From contig NZ_WUTW01000002.1 in NCBI RefSeq assembly GCF_009831215.1, positions 558,001 to 622,000 on the forward strand: a stretch of DNA of 64,000 bases, written 5' to 3'. Source of the stretch: Actinomadura rayongensis (GTDB lineage: Bacteria; Actinomycetota; Actinomycetes; Streptosporangiales; Streptosporangiaceae). Shown here one piece after another: positions 43,312 through 52,102 of the stretch. Within the stretch, counting starts at the first letter, position 1. Each line of letters opens with the position of its first letter. The notes beneath the pieces were generated by a model. The model did no database searches, was not told the origin of the DNA, and was given only the letters and a program-made list of their open reading frames with translations. The translations under genes were made by a program, and so were the position numbers.

Positions 43312-46203
43312 TCAGATGCAGACGTGCGCCTCGGGCGGCCCGTAGAACTCGACCCGTGCCTGCTTGAGCAGTTCGGCGTCCTGCACCGGGAACGTGTGGG
43401 CGGACGGGTCCGCGCCGCGGACGTAGACGTAGTTGAACCGGTCGGCCGAATAGATGCGAACGCCCGCCAGCTTGGCACGGCGCTGCAGCTGCGTGTCCGA
43501 TCCGCGCGGCAGCGGGTCGAAGCGCAGGTCGCGCAGGACGTCGCCGCGGGCGACGATCGTGCCGCCCCGCACGAGGCTGGTGTAGGCGTGCTCGGCCTCC
43601 GGCTTGCTCAGCAGCGTGGCGTTGCTCGCTTCGAGCCGCACGTAGCACGCCTGCTTCCCGACGATGCCCGCATCGGTGTACGAGAAGGCCGGGACCAGGT
43701 CCGACAGGTAGTGCTCGCCGTAGATGTCGTCGTCGTCCATCTTGGCGATCAGATCGCCGTCGGCGGCCTCGATGCCGAGGTTCAGGCAGGCGCCCAGGGG
43801 CAGGGCGGCGTCCGCCTCCAGCACCACCACGTTGTCGATCCCGGCCTCGGCCGCGCGCGCCTGGACCTTCTCCGGCTGCACGTCGAGCCCGTGCAGCACG
43901 ACGACGAGCTGGAGTTCCTTCCAGTGCTGGCGGCCGATCTGCTCCAGCGCGGCGGGGAGCCTGTCGGGACGGTTCGTCGGCAGGATGACCGACACCGCCG
44001 GACGCGGCAGCGGACGCGACAGGCCGACGTGCTCCAGCACCGTGTCGACCCGGTGCCCGAACGTGTGCTGCGCGAACACCTCCCGCATCGCCAGGTGCGC
44101 CTGGCGATCGCGCAGTTCGGAATTGGCGAGCAGGCCGCCGAGCAGGGTGCGCGTCTCTTCTTCCGTGCGGGTGACCGCCACCAGCCCGGGGAAGAACTTC
44201 TCGATGGCCGCCGAATGGCCCGACAGCACCGGCGTGCGGCACGCCGACAACTCGAAGATCCGCCGGGCGCACATCGTCGGGGAGTCGAGCACCGAGTTCA
44301 CGTTGAGGAAGACCTTGTACGCCTTGTAGGCGGTGAGCATCCGGTCGTAGGGCAGCGACCCGACGACGTGCTCCGCGAGACCGGACGGGAACTGGAAACG
44401 GTCCTCCTCGCCGAGCATCCGGCTGTAGATGTGGAGACCGAAAGACCGCGCCGGTTCCAGCACGGTCGTCATCTGCTCGGCCCGGCGCGGATGCTTGTGG
44501 CTGAAATACGTGCCGGCGAACGCCACGTCGTTGCGGCGTCCGCCCGGCACGCTCACCGGGTTGTGCAGCCGGGGCTGCGCGGCGAACGGCAGCACGGCGA
44601 CGCGGTCGTGTCCGAGCAGCTCGCGGTAGCGCGGGATCACGTCGTCGGCCGTGGTGAAGACCGTGTCGAACAGTTTCGCCGTCTCGATGAAGACGTCGAA
44701 GTTCGGCGGGTCCTCCTTGTTCCAGAAGACGGTCGGGATTCCCTTTTCCCGGCAGTGCGCGACGAGTTCGCGCAGCTCGCGGCCCGGCGCGTTCTTCCCG
44801 CTCATCTGCAGGCGCCAGCGGCCCTCGTTGCCCGCCCACGCGGACTCGACGAAAAGCAGGTCGGGCCGTTCCCGCGCGACGACCTCCCGCCAGTCGTCCG
44901 GACCGGGCTCGACCTGCCGCCACTCGAACCGGAACGCCGAGGCGGAGAAGGTGTCGAGAATGGTGAGCACGGTCAGGTCGGGACGGTTGACCGGCCCGTC
45001 CGGCAGCACGATCTTCGGAATCTCCGGCATGGTCCGGGTGGCCTGCGCACCGGTCGCCGAAACGGTAATGGTTCGTTCGCGGCGGTGGGCGGGCTTTTCG
45101 GGGGGCTGGGGCATCGGCATCTTGACCGACGCGCGCAGGATGTCGGCGGGCAGGGCCAGGAGGCCGCGGCGCGGATCCTGGCGGACGCCGAACAGCGACT
45201 CGCCGACCCGCCACCAGCGGCGGTTCTGGGTGGACTTGAGCTGCCAGTCCAGGTAGCGCGTCCGGTACTCCTGGTAGGCCAGCTTGCCCTCGACGTCCTT
45301 CAGCTTCCCGGCCGTCTGCTCCAGCCCGGCCGCCTGGCGCCGCGCCGCGCGGACCCGTTCCTCCGCCGCGGCCTTCTCGCGGCGCAGCGTCTCGCCGAGG
45401 CGCGCGTTCTCCTCGCGGAGCGCCGCGACCTTGGCCTCCAGGTCGGCGATGGTGGCGTCCTGCTGCGCGGCGATCGCGTCGAGGCGCGCCTCCAGCCGCT
45501 CGTAGGACGCCGTCTTCTCCTTCGTCGCGGTGTCGGCGCGGCGGCGCTGTTCGGACAGTTCGCGTTCGGTCCGCAGGAACTCCTGCTCCAGCACCGGCTG
45601 CATCGCGTGGACGAGGTCGCGGGCCGCCGCGGCGTCCATCGGGCCGGGGGTGAGGACGGCGCGCAGGTAGCCGTCCACCACGTCGAGGGAGTCGACGGTG
45701 AAGTAGGGGGCCGCCAGGGCGACGAGCGACGCCACGTAGAACGTCGCGCGGTGGTCGTGGTGCGGGTGGTAGCCGAACGGGGTGGTCAGCGCGAGGCGTC
45801 CGTCCGGGCGCAGGACGCGCGCCGCCTCGGCCAGCACCGGCGACGCGTCCAGGTGGTGTTCGACGACCTCGCCCAGCAGGACGGTGTCGAACGACGCGTC
45901 CGGGACGTCCAGCCTGCGGGCGTCGGCGACGCGGTAGGCCAGCAGCTCGCGGACGACGCCGGGCTCGCGTTCCCGGTCGGCCAGCGCGTACTCGATCCGG
46001 TCGGCCTCGATGTCCAGGCCGAGCGTCCGGAGTCCGCGCCGCGCGCACAGCAGAGCGGCGATGCCCTGCGAGCATCCGAGGTCGAGGACGTCGCCCGACG
46101 CCTGCGCCACCAGCCAGTCGATGCGCGAACGAGCGGCCCGCTGGACGCGCTCGCTCCAGATCTCGCCCTTGTAGAGCTCGGAGATCCGGTCACCGTTGGT
46201 CAT
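43312..46203 (-). CDS. methyltransferase / coiled-coil / CgeB-like GT / GT2 fusion protein
   Basis: This is a 963-aa protein from ATG 46203, behind GGGGAGCGAC. Order: (i) SAM-dependent methyltransferase, residues about 35-180, with DVLDLGCSQGIAALL and VLLGEVVEHHLDAS; (ii) a long coiled coil, about 195-335 (repeated Glu/Arg/Ala heptads); (iii) a CgeB/DUF3880-like GT-B domain, about 400-715, with FWNKEDPPNFDVFIETA and VAFAGTYFSHKHPRR; (iv) a GT2 (GT-A) domain, 736-963, with VSVILPTNRPDRL and the metal-binding KMDDDD at 821-826. It is cytoplasmic. By analogy to chain-length modulators that join methyltransferase, coiled coil and transferase, it may build and cap a surface glycan. No other glycan gene adjoins it. 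Confidence 0.88.
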   Translation of the reverse strand: MTNGDRISELYKGEIWSERVQRAARSRIDWLVAQASGDVLDLGCSQGIAALLCARRGLRTLGLDIEADRIEYALADREREPGVVRELLAYRVADARRLDVPDASFDTVLLGEVVEHHLDASPVLAEAARVLRPDGRLALTTPFGYHPHHDHRATFYVASLVALAAPYFTVDSLDVVDGYLRAVLTPGPMDAAAARDLVHAMQPVLEQEFLRTERELSEQRRRADTATKEKTASYERLEARLDAIAAQQDATIADLEAKVAALREENARLGETLRREKAAAEERVRAARRQAAGLEQTAGKLKDVEGKLAYQEYRTRYLDWQLKSTQNRRWWRVGESLFGVRQDPRRGLLALPADILRASVKMPMPQPPEKPAHRRERTITVSATGAQATRTMPEIPKIVLPDGPVNRPDLTVLTILDTFSASAFRFEWRQVEPGPDDWREVVARERPDLLFVESAWAGNEGRWRLQMSGKNAPGRELRELVAHCREKGIPTVFWNKEDPPNFDVFIETAKLFDTVFTTADDVIPRYRELLGHDRVAVLPFAAQPRLHNPVSVPGGRRNDVAFAGTYFSHKHPRRAEQMTTVLEPARSFGLHIYSRMLGEEDRFQFPSGLAEHVVGSLPYDRMLTAYKAYKVFLNVNSVLDSPTMCARRIFELSACRTPVLSGHSAAIEKFFPGLVAVTRTEEETRTLLGGLLANSELRDRQAHLAMREVFAQHTFGHRVDTVLEHVGLSRPLPRPAVSVILPTNRPDRLPAALEQIGRQHWKELQLVVVLHGLDVQPEKVQARAAEAGIDNVVVLEADAALPLGACLNLGIEAADGDLIAKMDDDDIYGEHYLSDLVPAFSYTDAGIVGKQACYVRLEASNATLLSKPEAEHAYTSLVRGGTIVARGDVLRDLRFDPLPRGSDTQLQRRAKLAGVRIYSADRFNYVYVRGADPSAHTFPVQDAELLKQARVEFYGPPEAHVCI

Positions 46204-46373
46204 GTCGCTCCCCATTTACCGCGGACGCTCGACCCCGTGGCCGGACATCACATCCGACCCTCCACCATCACCAAAGAAATCGGGACAGTTTACTCAGAGA
46301 GCCATCACGGGAGCATCCCGTTCGTCCGATCCGGATCGCCGCCGTGGCGGGAGATCACTAGACTCGGGCGGAG

Positions 46374-47312
46374 ATGAGCACTGTGGACGCACTCACCGAA
46401 CAGGCGATGGTCGTGCTCCAGGACCGTCCCCTGGTGGCGCTGAGCGCCTGGATCGGCGGCACCCTGCGCGACTGCGAGGAGTCGGGGCGCACGCTGCAGC
46501 TCGTCACGCCCCTGGAGTCGCGGCTGTCGTTGCCGCTGCGATCGGTCGCGGCGGGTGCGGGCGCGCAGTGGGTCGTACGGAACGGCGACGGTTATTACGA
46601 GGGGCTGTCGGGACGGCCGTTGAAGTGGTCGGGGACGACGTTCGTGCCCGTCCCGGAGGCCCGCGACTACGCGCCGGGGTTCACGACCCGTCCGACGGCG
46701 CCGATCGGGGTGCAGCTCGGGCTCGCCTACCGCGTCCGGCACCCGGCCGAGGGGCTGCTCGGCGGCGCGGTCGACCGGCTGCTGCAGCTGCTCACCGGCA
46801 AGTGGCCGGCGGGCTGGGGCCCGGCCGAGCCGCTGGAGCATCCGTGGCAGCCCGACCGGCTCACCGAGTACGCGCGGGGCCGCTCCACCGCGCGCATCAT
46901 CGTCGGCGGGGACGGGCCGCGTCCCGCGCAGGCCGTCTGCGAGTTCACCACCGTGGACGGCGGCGCCGTCGAGGAGTCCACGACCGTCACGGTCGGGTAC
47001 GCCCCGCAGGATCCGCCGCCGTTGCAGCACCTCGGCTCGCTCATCGCCGCGATGGCGGCCGACCAGCCGCTGACGTCGCTGTTCGCGCAGCTCACGCCGG
47101 GCCGCGCGGACCTGACCGTCGAGCCGCGCTGGACGGGCGCCGCCGCGCCGATCGCGATGGCCGTCGCGGGGAACGTCACCGGGCCGGCGGGCGTCCCGGC
47201 GCAGCAGGTCGGTCCCGCGCGCGCCCCGATGACGCTGTTCACGCTCGGCGACGGCCGCTCCCCGGACGGCTGGCAGCGGCACCGCGCGCTCGTCCAGCAT
47301 CTGCGCTACTGA
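46374..47312 (+). CDS. DUF6177-like T7SS-associated protein
   Basis: This is a 312-aa protein from ATG 46374, which opens the type VII secretion region. It starts MSTVDALTEQAMVVLQDRPL, then VALSAWIGGTLRDCEESGRT, and has QWVVRNGDGYYEGLSGRPLK in the middle. From memory this matches the C-terminal half of DUF6177 proteins found near ESX loci in streptomycetes. The N-terminal half of that family seems to be encoded separately at 48601-49050. No membrane helix or signal is evident, so it is cytoplasmic. Function is unknown. It diverges from the methyltransferase fusion and overlaps the end of the convergent small membrane protein gene by seven bases. Confidence 0.6.
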   Translation: MSTVDALTEQAMVVLQDRPLVALSAWIGGTLRDCEESGRTLQLVTPLESRLSLPLRSVAAGAGAQWVVRNGDGYYEGLSGRPLKWSGTTFVPVPEARDYAPGFTTRPTAPIGVQLGLAYRVRHPAEGLLGGAVDRLLQLLTGKWPAGWGPAEPLEHPWQPDRLTEYARGRSTARIIVGGDGPRPAQAVCEFTTVDGGAVEESTTVTVGYAPQDPPPLQHLGSLIAAMAADQPLTSLFAQLTPGRADLTVEPRWTGAAAPIAMAVAGNVTGPAGVPAQQVGPARAPMTLFTLGDGRSPDGWQRHRALVQHLRY

Positions 47313-47581
47313 GGCTGCCCGTAGCCCTGCTGCTGCGGCGGGGCGAACGGCGGACGCGGCGCGGGCGCCGGGCCGAGCTTCATCGCGACCGCCCCGACGA
47401 GGAACCCCACGCCGGCGATGACGGTCATGAGCGCGAGCGCGCGGATCTCCGGGATCGTCTTGGCGTCGCGCCCGTCGTCGCCGACCGTGACGAGGTTCAG
47501 GAACTCCAGCGCGGGCCCGCCGAGGAGGCACAGCACGCCGAGGATCGTCATCAGCGAGAAGCCGGCGCGTGAGGACTGCAT
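47306..47581 (-). CDS. small two-helix membrane protein
   Basis: This is a 91-aa protein from ATG 47581. Two hydrophobic helices (about 9-32, LMTILGVLCLLGGPALEFL; and about 48-70, ALALMTVIAGVGFLVGAVAM) are joined by an acidic loop, and the C-terminus is Pro/Gln-rich (APRPPFAPPQQQGYGQPQ). It begins two bases after the stop of the upstream single-TM gene, so the two are co-translated. I know no named family. Location suggests a T7SS accessory membrane component. Confidence 0.75.
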   Translation of the reverse strand: MQSSRAGFSLMTILGVLCLLGGPALEFLNLVTVGDDGRDAKTIPEIRALALMTVIAGVGFLVGAVAMKLGPAPAPRPPFAPPQQQGYGQPQ

Positions 47582-47583
47582 CG

Positions 47584-48390
47584 TCAGTCTCCCCAGATGT
47601 AAAGGTTGTTGAGTTCGGCGCTGAACATGCGGATGAGGTCGTCGCCGTAGGTCTGCGCGGGCCCGCTGCGCGGCCCCGGGACGTTCGAGCCGCTGACGAA
47701 CGACTGCCGGATCAGCACGAACCGTCCGACGCTCTGGCTCGACCACCAGTGCCCCGGCTCCGACCCGTACGCCACCTTGATCTTCGGCGCGTTCGCGGCG
47801 TTCACCTTGCGCGCCATCCGCCGCGCCGTGCCCTCGCTGCCGAACTCCAGCACGCTGATCTGCACGTACACGCGGTGGTTCGGCGCCTGGTACTCGCCGC
47901 CGTGCAGGCTGCCGGTGCAGGGCGTCGAGCGCAGCAGCGCGGCGAGGCCGGGCTTGGCGGCGGCGGTGCACGACTTCGTCCAGCGCGTCGCGAGGCGGTA
48001 GCGGCCCCGGTCGGTCTTGACGGTCGGGGCGAGGAAGCTCTCGGTGACCCGGACGGGCGTCTTCGTCGGCGTCGGGCTGGGCGTCGGCGTGCTCGGCTCG
48101 TACGTCGGCGCGCTGAACGTCGGGACGGGCGGCGGCGTCAACGACCGCAGCGCCTCGACGGCCCGGTGATGACGGCGGCTCCCGTTCACCACCACGACGA
48201 GGACCGCGCCGCAGACCAGCAGGAACGCGACGGCGCCCGCCACGACCGCGATGATCACTCCACCGCCGCCGCTGCGGGGCGGCGGCGGGTAGGCGGGGCC
48301 GGGCGGCGGCCCGGGGAACGGGGCGGGGGGCGGGCCGCCGGGACCGCCCGGGGGCGGGAACGGAGGGTGTCCGGGACCTGGTGTCGACAC
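47584..48390 (-). CDS. single-TM protein with proline-rich head and secreted domain (T7SS-linked, paralogue A)
   Basis: This is a 268-aa protein from GTG 48390. The N-terminal 40 residues are Pro/Gly-rich (PPPAPFPGPPPGPAYPPPPR) and cytoplasmic. One membrane helix follows (about 44-68, VIIAVVAGAVAFLLVCGAVL). A Pro/Thr linker leads to an outer domain of about 150 residues with two Cys (KSCTAAAKPGL and STPCTGSLHGG) that probably form a disulphide. The layout and much of the outer domain recur in the (+) gene at 51293-52075. Both flank the EspI-like gene, so they are likely duplicated T7SS accessory or sensor proteins. Function unknown. Confidence 0.78.
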   Translation of the reverse strand: MSTPGPGHPPFPPPGGPGGPPPAPFPGPPPGPAYPPPPRSGGGGVIIAVVAGAVAFLLVCGAVLVVVVNGSRRHHRAVEALRSLTPPPVPTFSAPTYEPSTPTPSPTPTKTPVRVTESFLAPTVKTDRGRYRLATRWTKSCTAAAKPGLAALLRSTPCTGSLHGGEYQAPNHRVYVQISVLEFGSEGTARRMARKVNAANAPKIKVAYGSEPGHWWSSQSVGRFVLIRQSFVSGSNVPGPRSGPAQTYGDDLIRMFSAELNNLYIWGD

Positions 48391-48480
48391 CGCGGCGACT
48401 CCTCGGATGATCTACGACAGGGGACTAGCGAACCATGTCGGACGTCCCTGTCAAATCCGTCAACCGCCGGAGAACACATC

Positions 48481-48514
48481 AGGGCCCGCCGCCGGTGAAA
48501 CGGCGGCAGGCCCT
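48481..48514 (-). terminator. strong hairpin terminator after the DUF6177-like N-part gene
   Basis: AGGGCCCGCCGCCG (48481-48494) pairs with CGGCGGCAGGCCCT (48501-48514) with one mismatch and a 6-base loop GTGAAA. It lies about 90 bases past the stop of the minus-strand gene at 48601 and would separate it from the next minus-strand gene starting at 48390. Confidence 0.65.
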
Positions 48515-48600
48515 GACTCCACATCCAACCCCGCACGGCGTCTACCCGGCACCGACCGCCCTATGCGGACTGAGACACACGACACAGGAGGAATCGCGCA

Positions 48601-49050
48601 TCAGCGGATGACGTTACCGGCCCCCTGCTGGTGGCCGGCGTGCTGCGGCGCCGCGCCCGCGTCGGCGGCGCGCCAGCTCAGCGCCGGGGGCTCGGTGAGG
48701 TTGTCCGGATAGACGATGCCGCCCGCCCACCGGACGAGGTCGTCGGCGAACCGGCGCGCGACCCGCGTCGCGTCCGGGACGTCGCCGGACGCGCGGACCT
48801 CCACCCACCACACCGGCGCCGCCACCCGCGCCGCGACGTCCGCGCCGAGCAGCCGTCCCACCTCGGTCGGGACCGACACGAGCACCGGGTCCTCGATGGA
48901 CACGAGCAGGCGGCGCTCGGCGTCGAACAACTGCGTCGGCTCGGGGTCGCCGCCGCGCAGTTCCAGCGGCTCGCCCATCGCGATCATGCCGTCGGCGACG
49001 GCGAACACGTCCGGCTGCCGCCGGGTGAGCGCGACGAGGTCGCAGGTCAC
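48601..49050 (-). CDS. DUF6177 N-terminal-like T7SS-associated protein
   Basis: This is a 149-aa protein from GTG 49050, overlapping the EspI-like gene stop as GTGA. It reads DLVALTRRQPDVFAVADGMI, then QLFDAERRLLVSIEDPVLVS and PVWWVEVRASGDVPDATRVA. From memory this matches the N-terminal half of DUF6177 proteins, with no C-terminal half attached. The remaining half-like sequence is encoded 1.3 kb away at 46374-47312 on the other strand. No membrane segment is seen. The translational link to the ATPase suggests a joint task, perhaps at the secretion machine base, but nothing is known. Confidence 0.55.
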   Translation of the reverse strand: MTCDLVALTRRQPDVFAVADGMIAMGEPLELRGGDPEPTQLFDAERRLLVSIEDPVLVSVPTEVGRLLGADVAARVAAPVWWVEVRASGDVPDATRVARRFADDLVRWAGGIVYPDNLTEPPALSWRAADAGAAPQHAGHQQGAGNVIR

Positions 49051-51089
49051 CGGACCACCCCCACGCCGCCGAGGGCGCGCGCGAACGCCTCGGAGGCGAT
49101 GAGCCCGGCCGCCCCCCGGGTCGCCTCCCCGATCTTGGTCATGTCGAGCGATCCCCCCGCGGCCAGGTGCCGGTCGTACGGGACGAGGACGATCGGCAGC
49201 CCCCACGCCGCCAGCATCTCCCGCGCGCGCTCCAGGTCCGCGCCGACCTGCGGGGCGTGCGTGACCATCGCGATGACCGTCCGGGACAGCAGCGCCTGCT
49301 GCCCGTTCCCGGCGAACCACTCCAGCGCGCCCCGGGCGCTCAGCGCGCCGTCGGCCGTCGCGGGCGTGACCAGGACGAGCCCGTGCGTCTGCCCGAGGAT
49401 CCCCCGGTGCAGCTCGGTGAGGATGCCCGCGCCGCAGTCCACGACGGCGGCGGCGAAGTACCGGCTGATCGCCGCGAGCGCCGCCTGGAACGTCTCGATC
49501 GTGAACTCGCCCGCGATGCGCCCGCCGCGCGTGGACGACAGGACCCACAGGCCCGCCTCCGTCCGCGCGAGGTACTGCGCCGCCTCGTCGAACGTGCGCG
49601 GCTGACGCGCCGCGAGATCGAACAGCGACTGCTCGGGACGCACCCCGAGGCGCAGCGGCAGCGATCCCAGCTCGGCGTCGGCGTCCATCGCGATGACGCG
49701 GTCGGCGCGGTGCCGGGCCAGCTCGGTCGCCAGCAGCGCGGCCATGCTCGTCTTGCCCGCGCCGCCGCGCACGCTGGCCACCGCGATCTGCCGGTAGCTC
49801 GGGACGGCCCGCTGCAGCAGCGCGGCGATCTCCGCCTGCGTCGCCGGATCCTGCGGGCCGGTCGCGCCGACGGCCTTGCGCGCGGCCCGGCCGAAGCGGC
49901 GGATCAGCGGGTCGCCGTGCTGGTTCTTGCGGACGAGGTCGTCCGCCATCGGCACGCCGCCCTGCTGCTGGTGCTGCGGCTGTGGCTGGGCCGGTGCCTG
50001 CCGTGGCGCGGACGGCGCCGGACTGTCCGGTTCTTCCGTCCCGGCGTCCGGCGGCGGCGCCCCGGGAGCGCCCCCGACGGTCGGCGCGACGGCCATCTCA
50101 GGGTCGAAGTCGGGGTTGTAGAGCGGGACGGCGGGCTGCGGCGCGGACGCGGGATCGGGCTCGGCCGGCGGCTCCGGCGTGTCGCCGAACGGGTCGCGCT
50201 GCAGGCCGCCCGCGCCATCGCCGTACGGGTTGATGACGACCGGCTGCGCGGGCTCGGCGGGCGGCTGCGCGAACGCGTTCACCGGCGCCCCACTCGTCTC
50301 CCCGGGCGGCCCCTGCGGCCCGACCACCGGCGCGTCGAACGACGGCGCCCCGGACGGCACGCTCCCGGCCCCAGGCGCCTGTTCACCAGACGCCACGCCG
50401 GGCGCAGGCGCCCCTCCGGCGGGCGCATCGAAGGACGGCGGCGCGACGCCGGGCGCAGGCTCCCCTCCACCAGGCGCGTCGAAGGACGGCGGCGCGCCGG
50501 GCGTCCCGAACGACGGCGCACCCGGCGGCTCAGCGCCGGGCGCGGGCGCACCGGCCGCGGGCGCGTCGAAGGACGGCGGCGCGGGCGGGGCCGCGGGCGT
50601 CTCGAAAGACGGCGGCGCGGGCGGCGCGACGCCGGGCCCGGGTGGCGCGGGCGCCTCCCCGGCGGGCGCGTCGAACGACGGCGGGGCCGGCGGCTCAGCG
50701 CCGAGCGTAGGCGCGCCGGTTGCGGGCGCGTCGAAGGACGGCGGCGCGGGCGGAGCCGCGGGCGCACCGGCCGCAGGCGTCTCGAAGGACGGCGGCGCGG
50801 GCGGCGCGGCCGACTCGAAGGACGGCGGGGCGGGCGCGGCGGGGGCCTCGAAGGACGGTGCGGCCGGTTCCGGGACGGGTGTGAACGACGGCGGCGCAGC
50901 GGGCACCGGCGCGGGCAGCGGGTCGGGGGTGACCGGGATCGGCTCGGGTTCGGCGAGCGCGCGGGGCGCGGAGTCGGCGCCCCAGTCCGAGCCCGGTGCC
51001 GCCGACGACGCGGTGTTCAGGGCCTGGAGTCCCCGGCGGGCCACGCCGAGTTCCCCGAGGACGGCCTGCTGCCAGCTCGAATCGGACAC
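49047..51089 (-). CDS. EspI-like ParA/MinD ATPase with Pro/Ala-rich repeat region
   Basis: This is a 680-aa protein from ATG 51089. The first 60 residues include a short helix. Residues 67-254 hold twelve PSF motifs in near-repeats of PAPPSFDAPA type. More disordered sequence follows to about 400. The C-terminal 250 residues are a MinD/ParA ATPase: deviant Walker A RGGAGKT at 441-447, AMDADAELGSLPLRLG as the switch region, and VVDCGAGILTELHRG as Walker B. Mycobacterial EspI in ESX-1 has the same Pro-rich head and MinD-like tail and is reported to respond to ATP levels and modulate secretion. The repeat head could bind SH3-like or other T7SS partners. It is followed by the DUF6177-like gene. 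Confidence 0.85.
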   Translation of the reverse strand: MSDSSWQQAVLGELGVARRGLQALNTASSAAPGSDWGADSAPRALAEPEPIPVTPDPLPAPVPAAPPSFTPVPEPAAPSFEAPAAPAPPSFESAAPPAPPSFETPAAGAPAAPPAPPSFDAPATGAPTLGAEPPAPPSFDAPAGEAPAPPGPGVAPPAPPSFETPAAPPAPPSFDAPAAGAPAPGAEPPGAPSFGTPGAPPSFDAPGGGEPAPGVAPPSFDAPAGGAPAPGVASGEQAPGAGSVPSGAPSFDAPVVGPQGPPGETSGAPVNAFAQPPAEPAQPVVINPYGDGAGGLQRDPFGDTPEPPAEPDPASAPQPAVPLYNPDFDPEMAVAPTVGGAPGAPPPDAGTEEPDSPAPSAPRQAPAQPQPQHQQQGGVPMADDLVRKNQHGDPLIRRFGRAARKAVGATGPQDPATQAEIAALLQRAVPSYRQIAVASVRGGAGKTSMAALLATELARHRADRVIAMDADAELGSLPLRLGVRPEQSLFDLAARQPRTFDEAAQYLARTEAGLWVLSSTRGGRIAGEFTIETFQAALAAISRYFAAAVVDCGAGILTELHRGILGQTHGLVLVTPATADGALSARGALEWFAGNGQQALLSRTVIAMVTHAPQVGADLERAREMLAAWGLPIVLVPYDRHLAAGGSLDMTKIGEATRGAAGLIASEAFARALGGVGVVR
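50328..50891 (-). repeat. coding repeat tract: Pro/Ala PSF repeats in the EspI-like gene
   Basis: The DNA encodes twelve PSF motifs in imperfect units of about 10-25 residues (PAPPSFDAPA and variants). Unit length and number vary, so slippage or unequal recombination may change copy number between strains. Confidence 0.8.
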
Positions 51090-51292
51090 CTGCCTCCCTT
51101 TCCCTCACCGCAAGCCTACGAGACGCAAGGGGTGCCGCGTAGCGGTGATCACATCGCGCGGGTGAACCGAAACGGCACGATCACCGTCATACCCACCAGC
51201 CGATGAGCCCGGACAGGGCTCGGACGGCTAGTCTTATCGGATCTTCCGCCCGGCGATTGTCCTCATTCGCCCCAGTACCGGCCGGAGTTGCC

Positions 51293-52075
51293 ATGTCCTC
51301 CCCCCAATGGCCTGGTCAGCCGGGTTACCCACCCGGTCAGCAGCCGCCGCCTCCCCCCGGACCGTTCCCGCCCGGCGGCGGCTACCCGCCGCCCCCGCCG
51401 CCGCGCAACAGCGGCGCGGGCCTTCTGATCGCGCTGCTGGCGGGCGGCGGGCTCGTCGTCGTGATCATCATCGCGGTCGTCATCGTGGTGGTGGCCAACA
51501 GCGGGGACAAGCCGCGCCGCCACATCACGCTGCCGACGTACTCGCCGCCGACGTTCAGCGTCCCGACGCCGACGAGCACCAGCACGACGTCCGGCGGGAT
51601 CGACGGCGTGCTCGGCGCGACCATCCGGACGGCGAAGGGCAACACCTTCACCCGCGCCGGCACCAAGGACGCGACCTGCACCTCGCGCGCGGACAAGGAA
51701 CTGACCCCGGTGTTCAGCCGGTACCCGTGCGTGGGGCTGATGCGGTCGGCGGTGTACGCGAACCCGTCCAGGACCGTTCTCACGGTGATCTCGATCGCGC
51801 AGTTCGCCGACGAGTCCACCGCGTCGTCCGTCAGCGACGCCACCAACCAGGGCGCGGCGCCGATCCTGCTGATGCCGTCCATCGAGAGCGGCCTGCCGCG
51901 GCTCGGCCGCGAGCCCGAGTCGTGGACGCGGAGCTGGACGCAGGGCTCCCGGGTCGTCTACGCGCAGTCCTACTGGGCGAGCGGCTCGGCGACCGGCGGA
52001 CGCGAGGGCACCGTCTACACGACGGCCGGCGAGCTCGGCACCGAGATCACGAACGTCCTCGTCTGGACGAACTGA
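51293..52075 (+). CDS. single-TM protein with proline-rich head and secreted domain (T7SS-linked, paralogue B)
   Basis: This is a 260-aa protein from ATG 51293, with CCGGAG six bases upstream; an earlier in-frame ATG-like start at 51203 lacks a ribosome site. It has the same plan as the gene at 47584-48390: a Pro-rich head (PPPPPGPFPPGGGYPPPPPP), one membrane helix (about 44-68, LLIALLAGGGLVVVIIIAVV), a Ser/Thr/Pro linker and an outer domain with two Cys (DATCTSRADKEL and RYPCVGLMRS). It diverges from the EspI-like gene and heads a (+) run with two WXG-like genes. It may help display or sense secreted substrates. Function unknown. Confidence 0.78.
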   Translation: MSSPQWPGQPGYPPGQQPPPPPGPFPPGGGYPPPPPPRNSGAGLLIALLAGGGLVVVIIIAVVIVVVANSGDKPRRHITLPTYSPPTFSVPTPTSTSTTSGGIDGVLGATIRTAKGNTFTRAGTKDATCTSRADKELTPVFSRYPCVGLMRSAVYANPSRTVLTVISIAQFADESTASSVSDATNQGAAPILLMPSIESGLPRLGREPESWTRSWTQGSRVVYAQSYWASGSATGGREGTVYTTAGELGTEITNVLVWTN

Positions 52076-52102
52076 CCGATCACGTGACGCGGGGAGGCGC
52101 TC

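Noticed and set aside
49876..50940. A CRISPR-like array in the EspI-like gene
   Set aside because: The repeats are in-frame coding repeats (PSF units) of variable length without spacers of constant size or cas genes.
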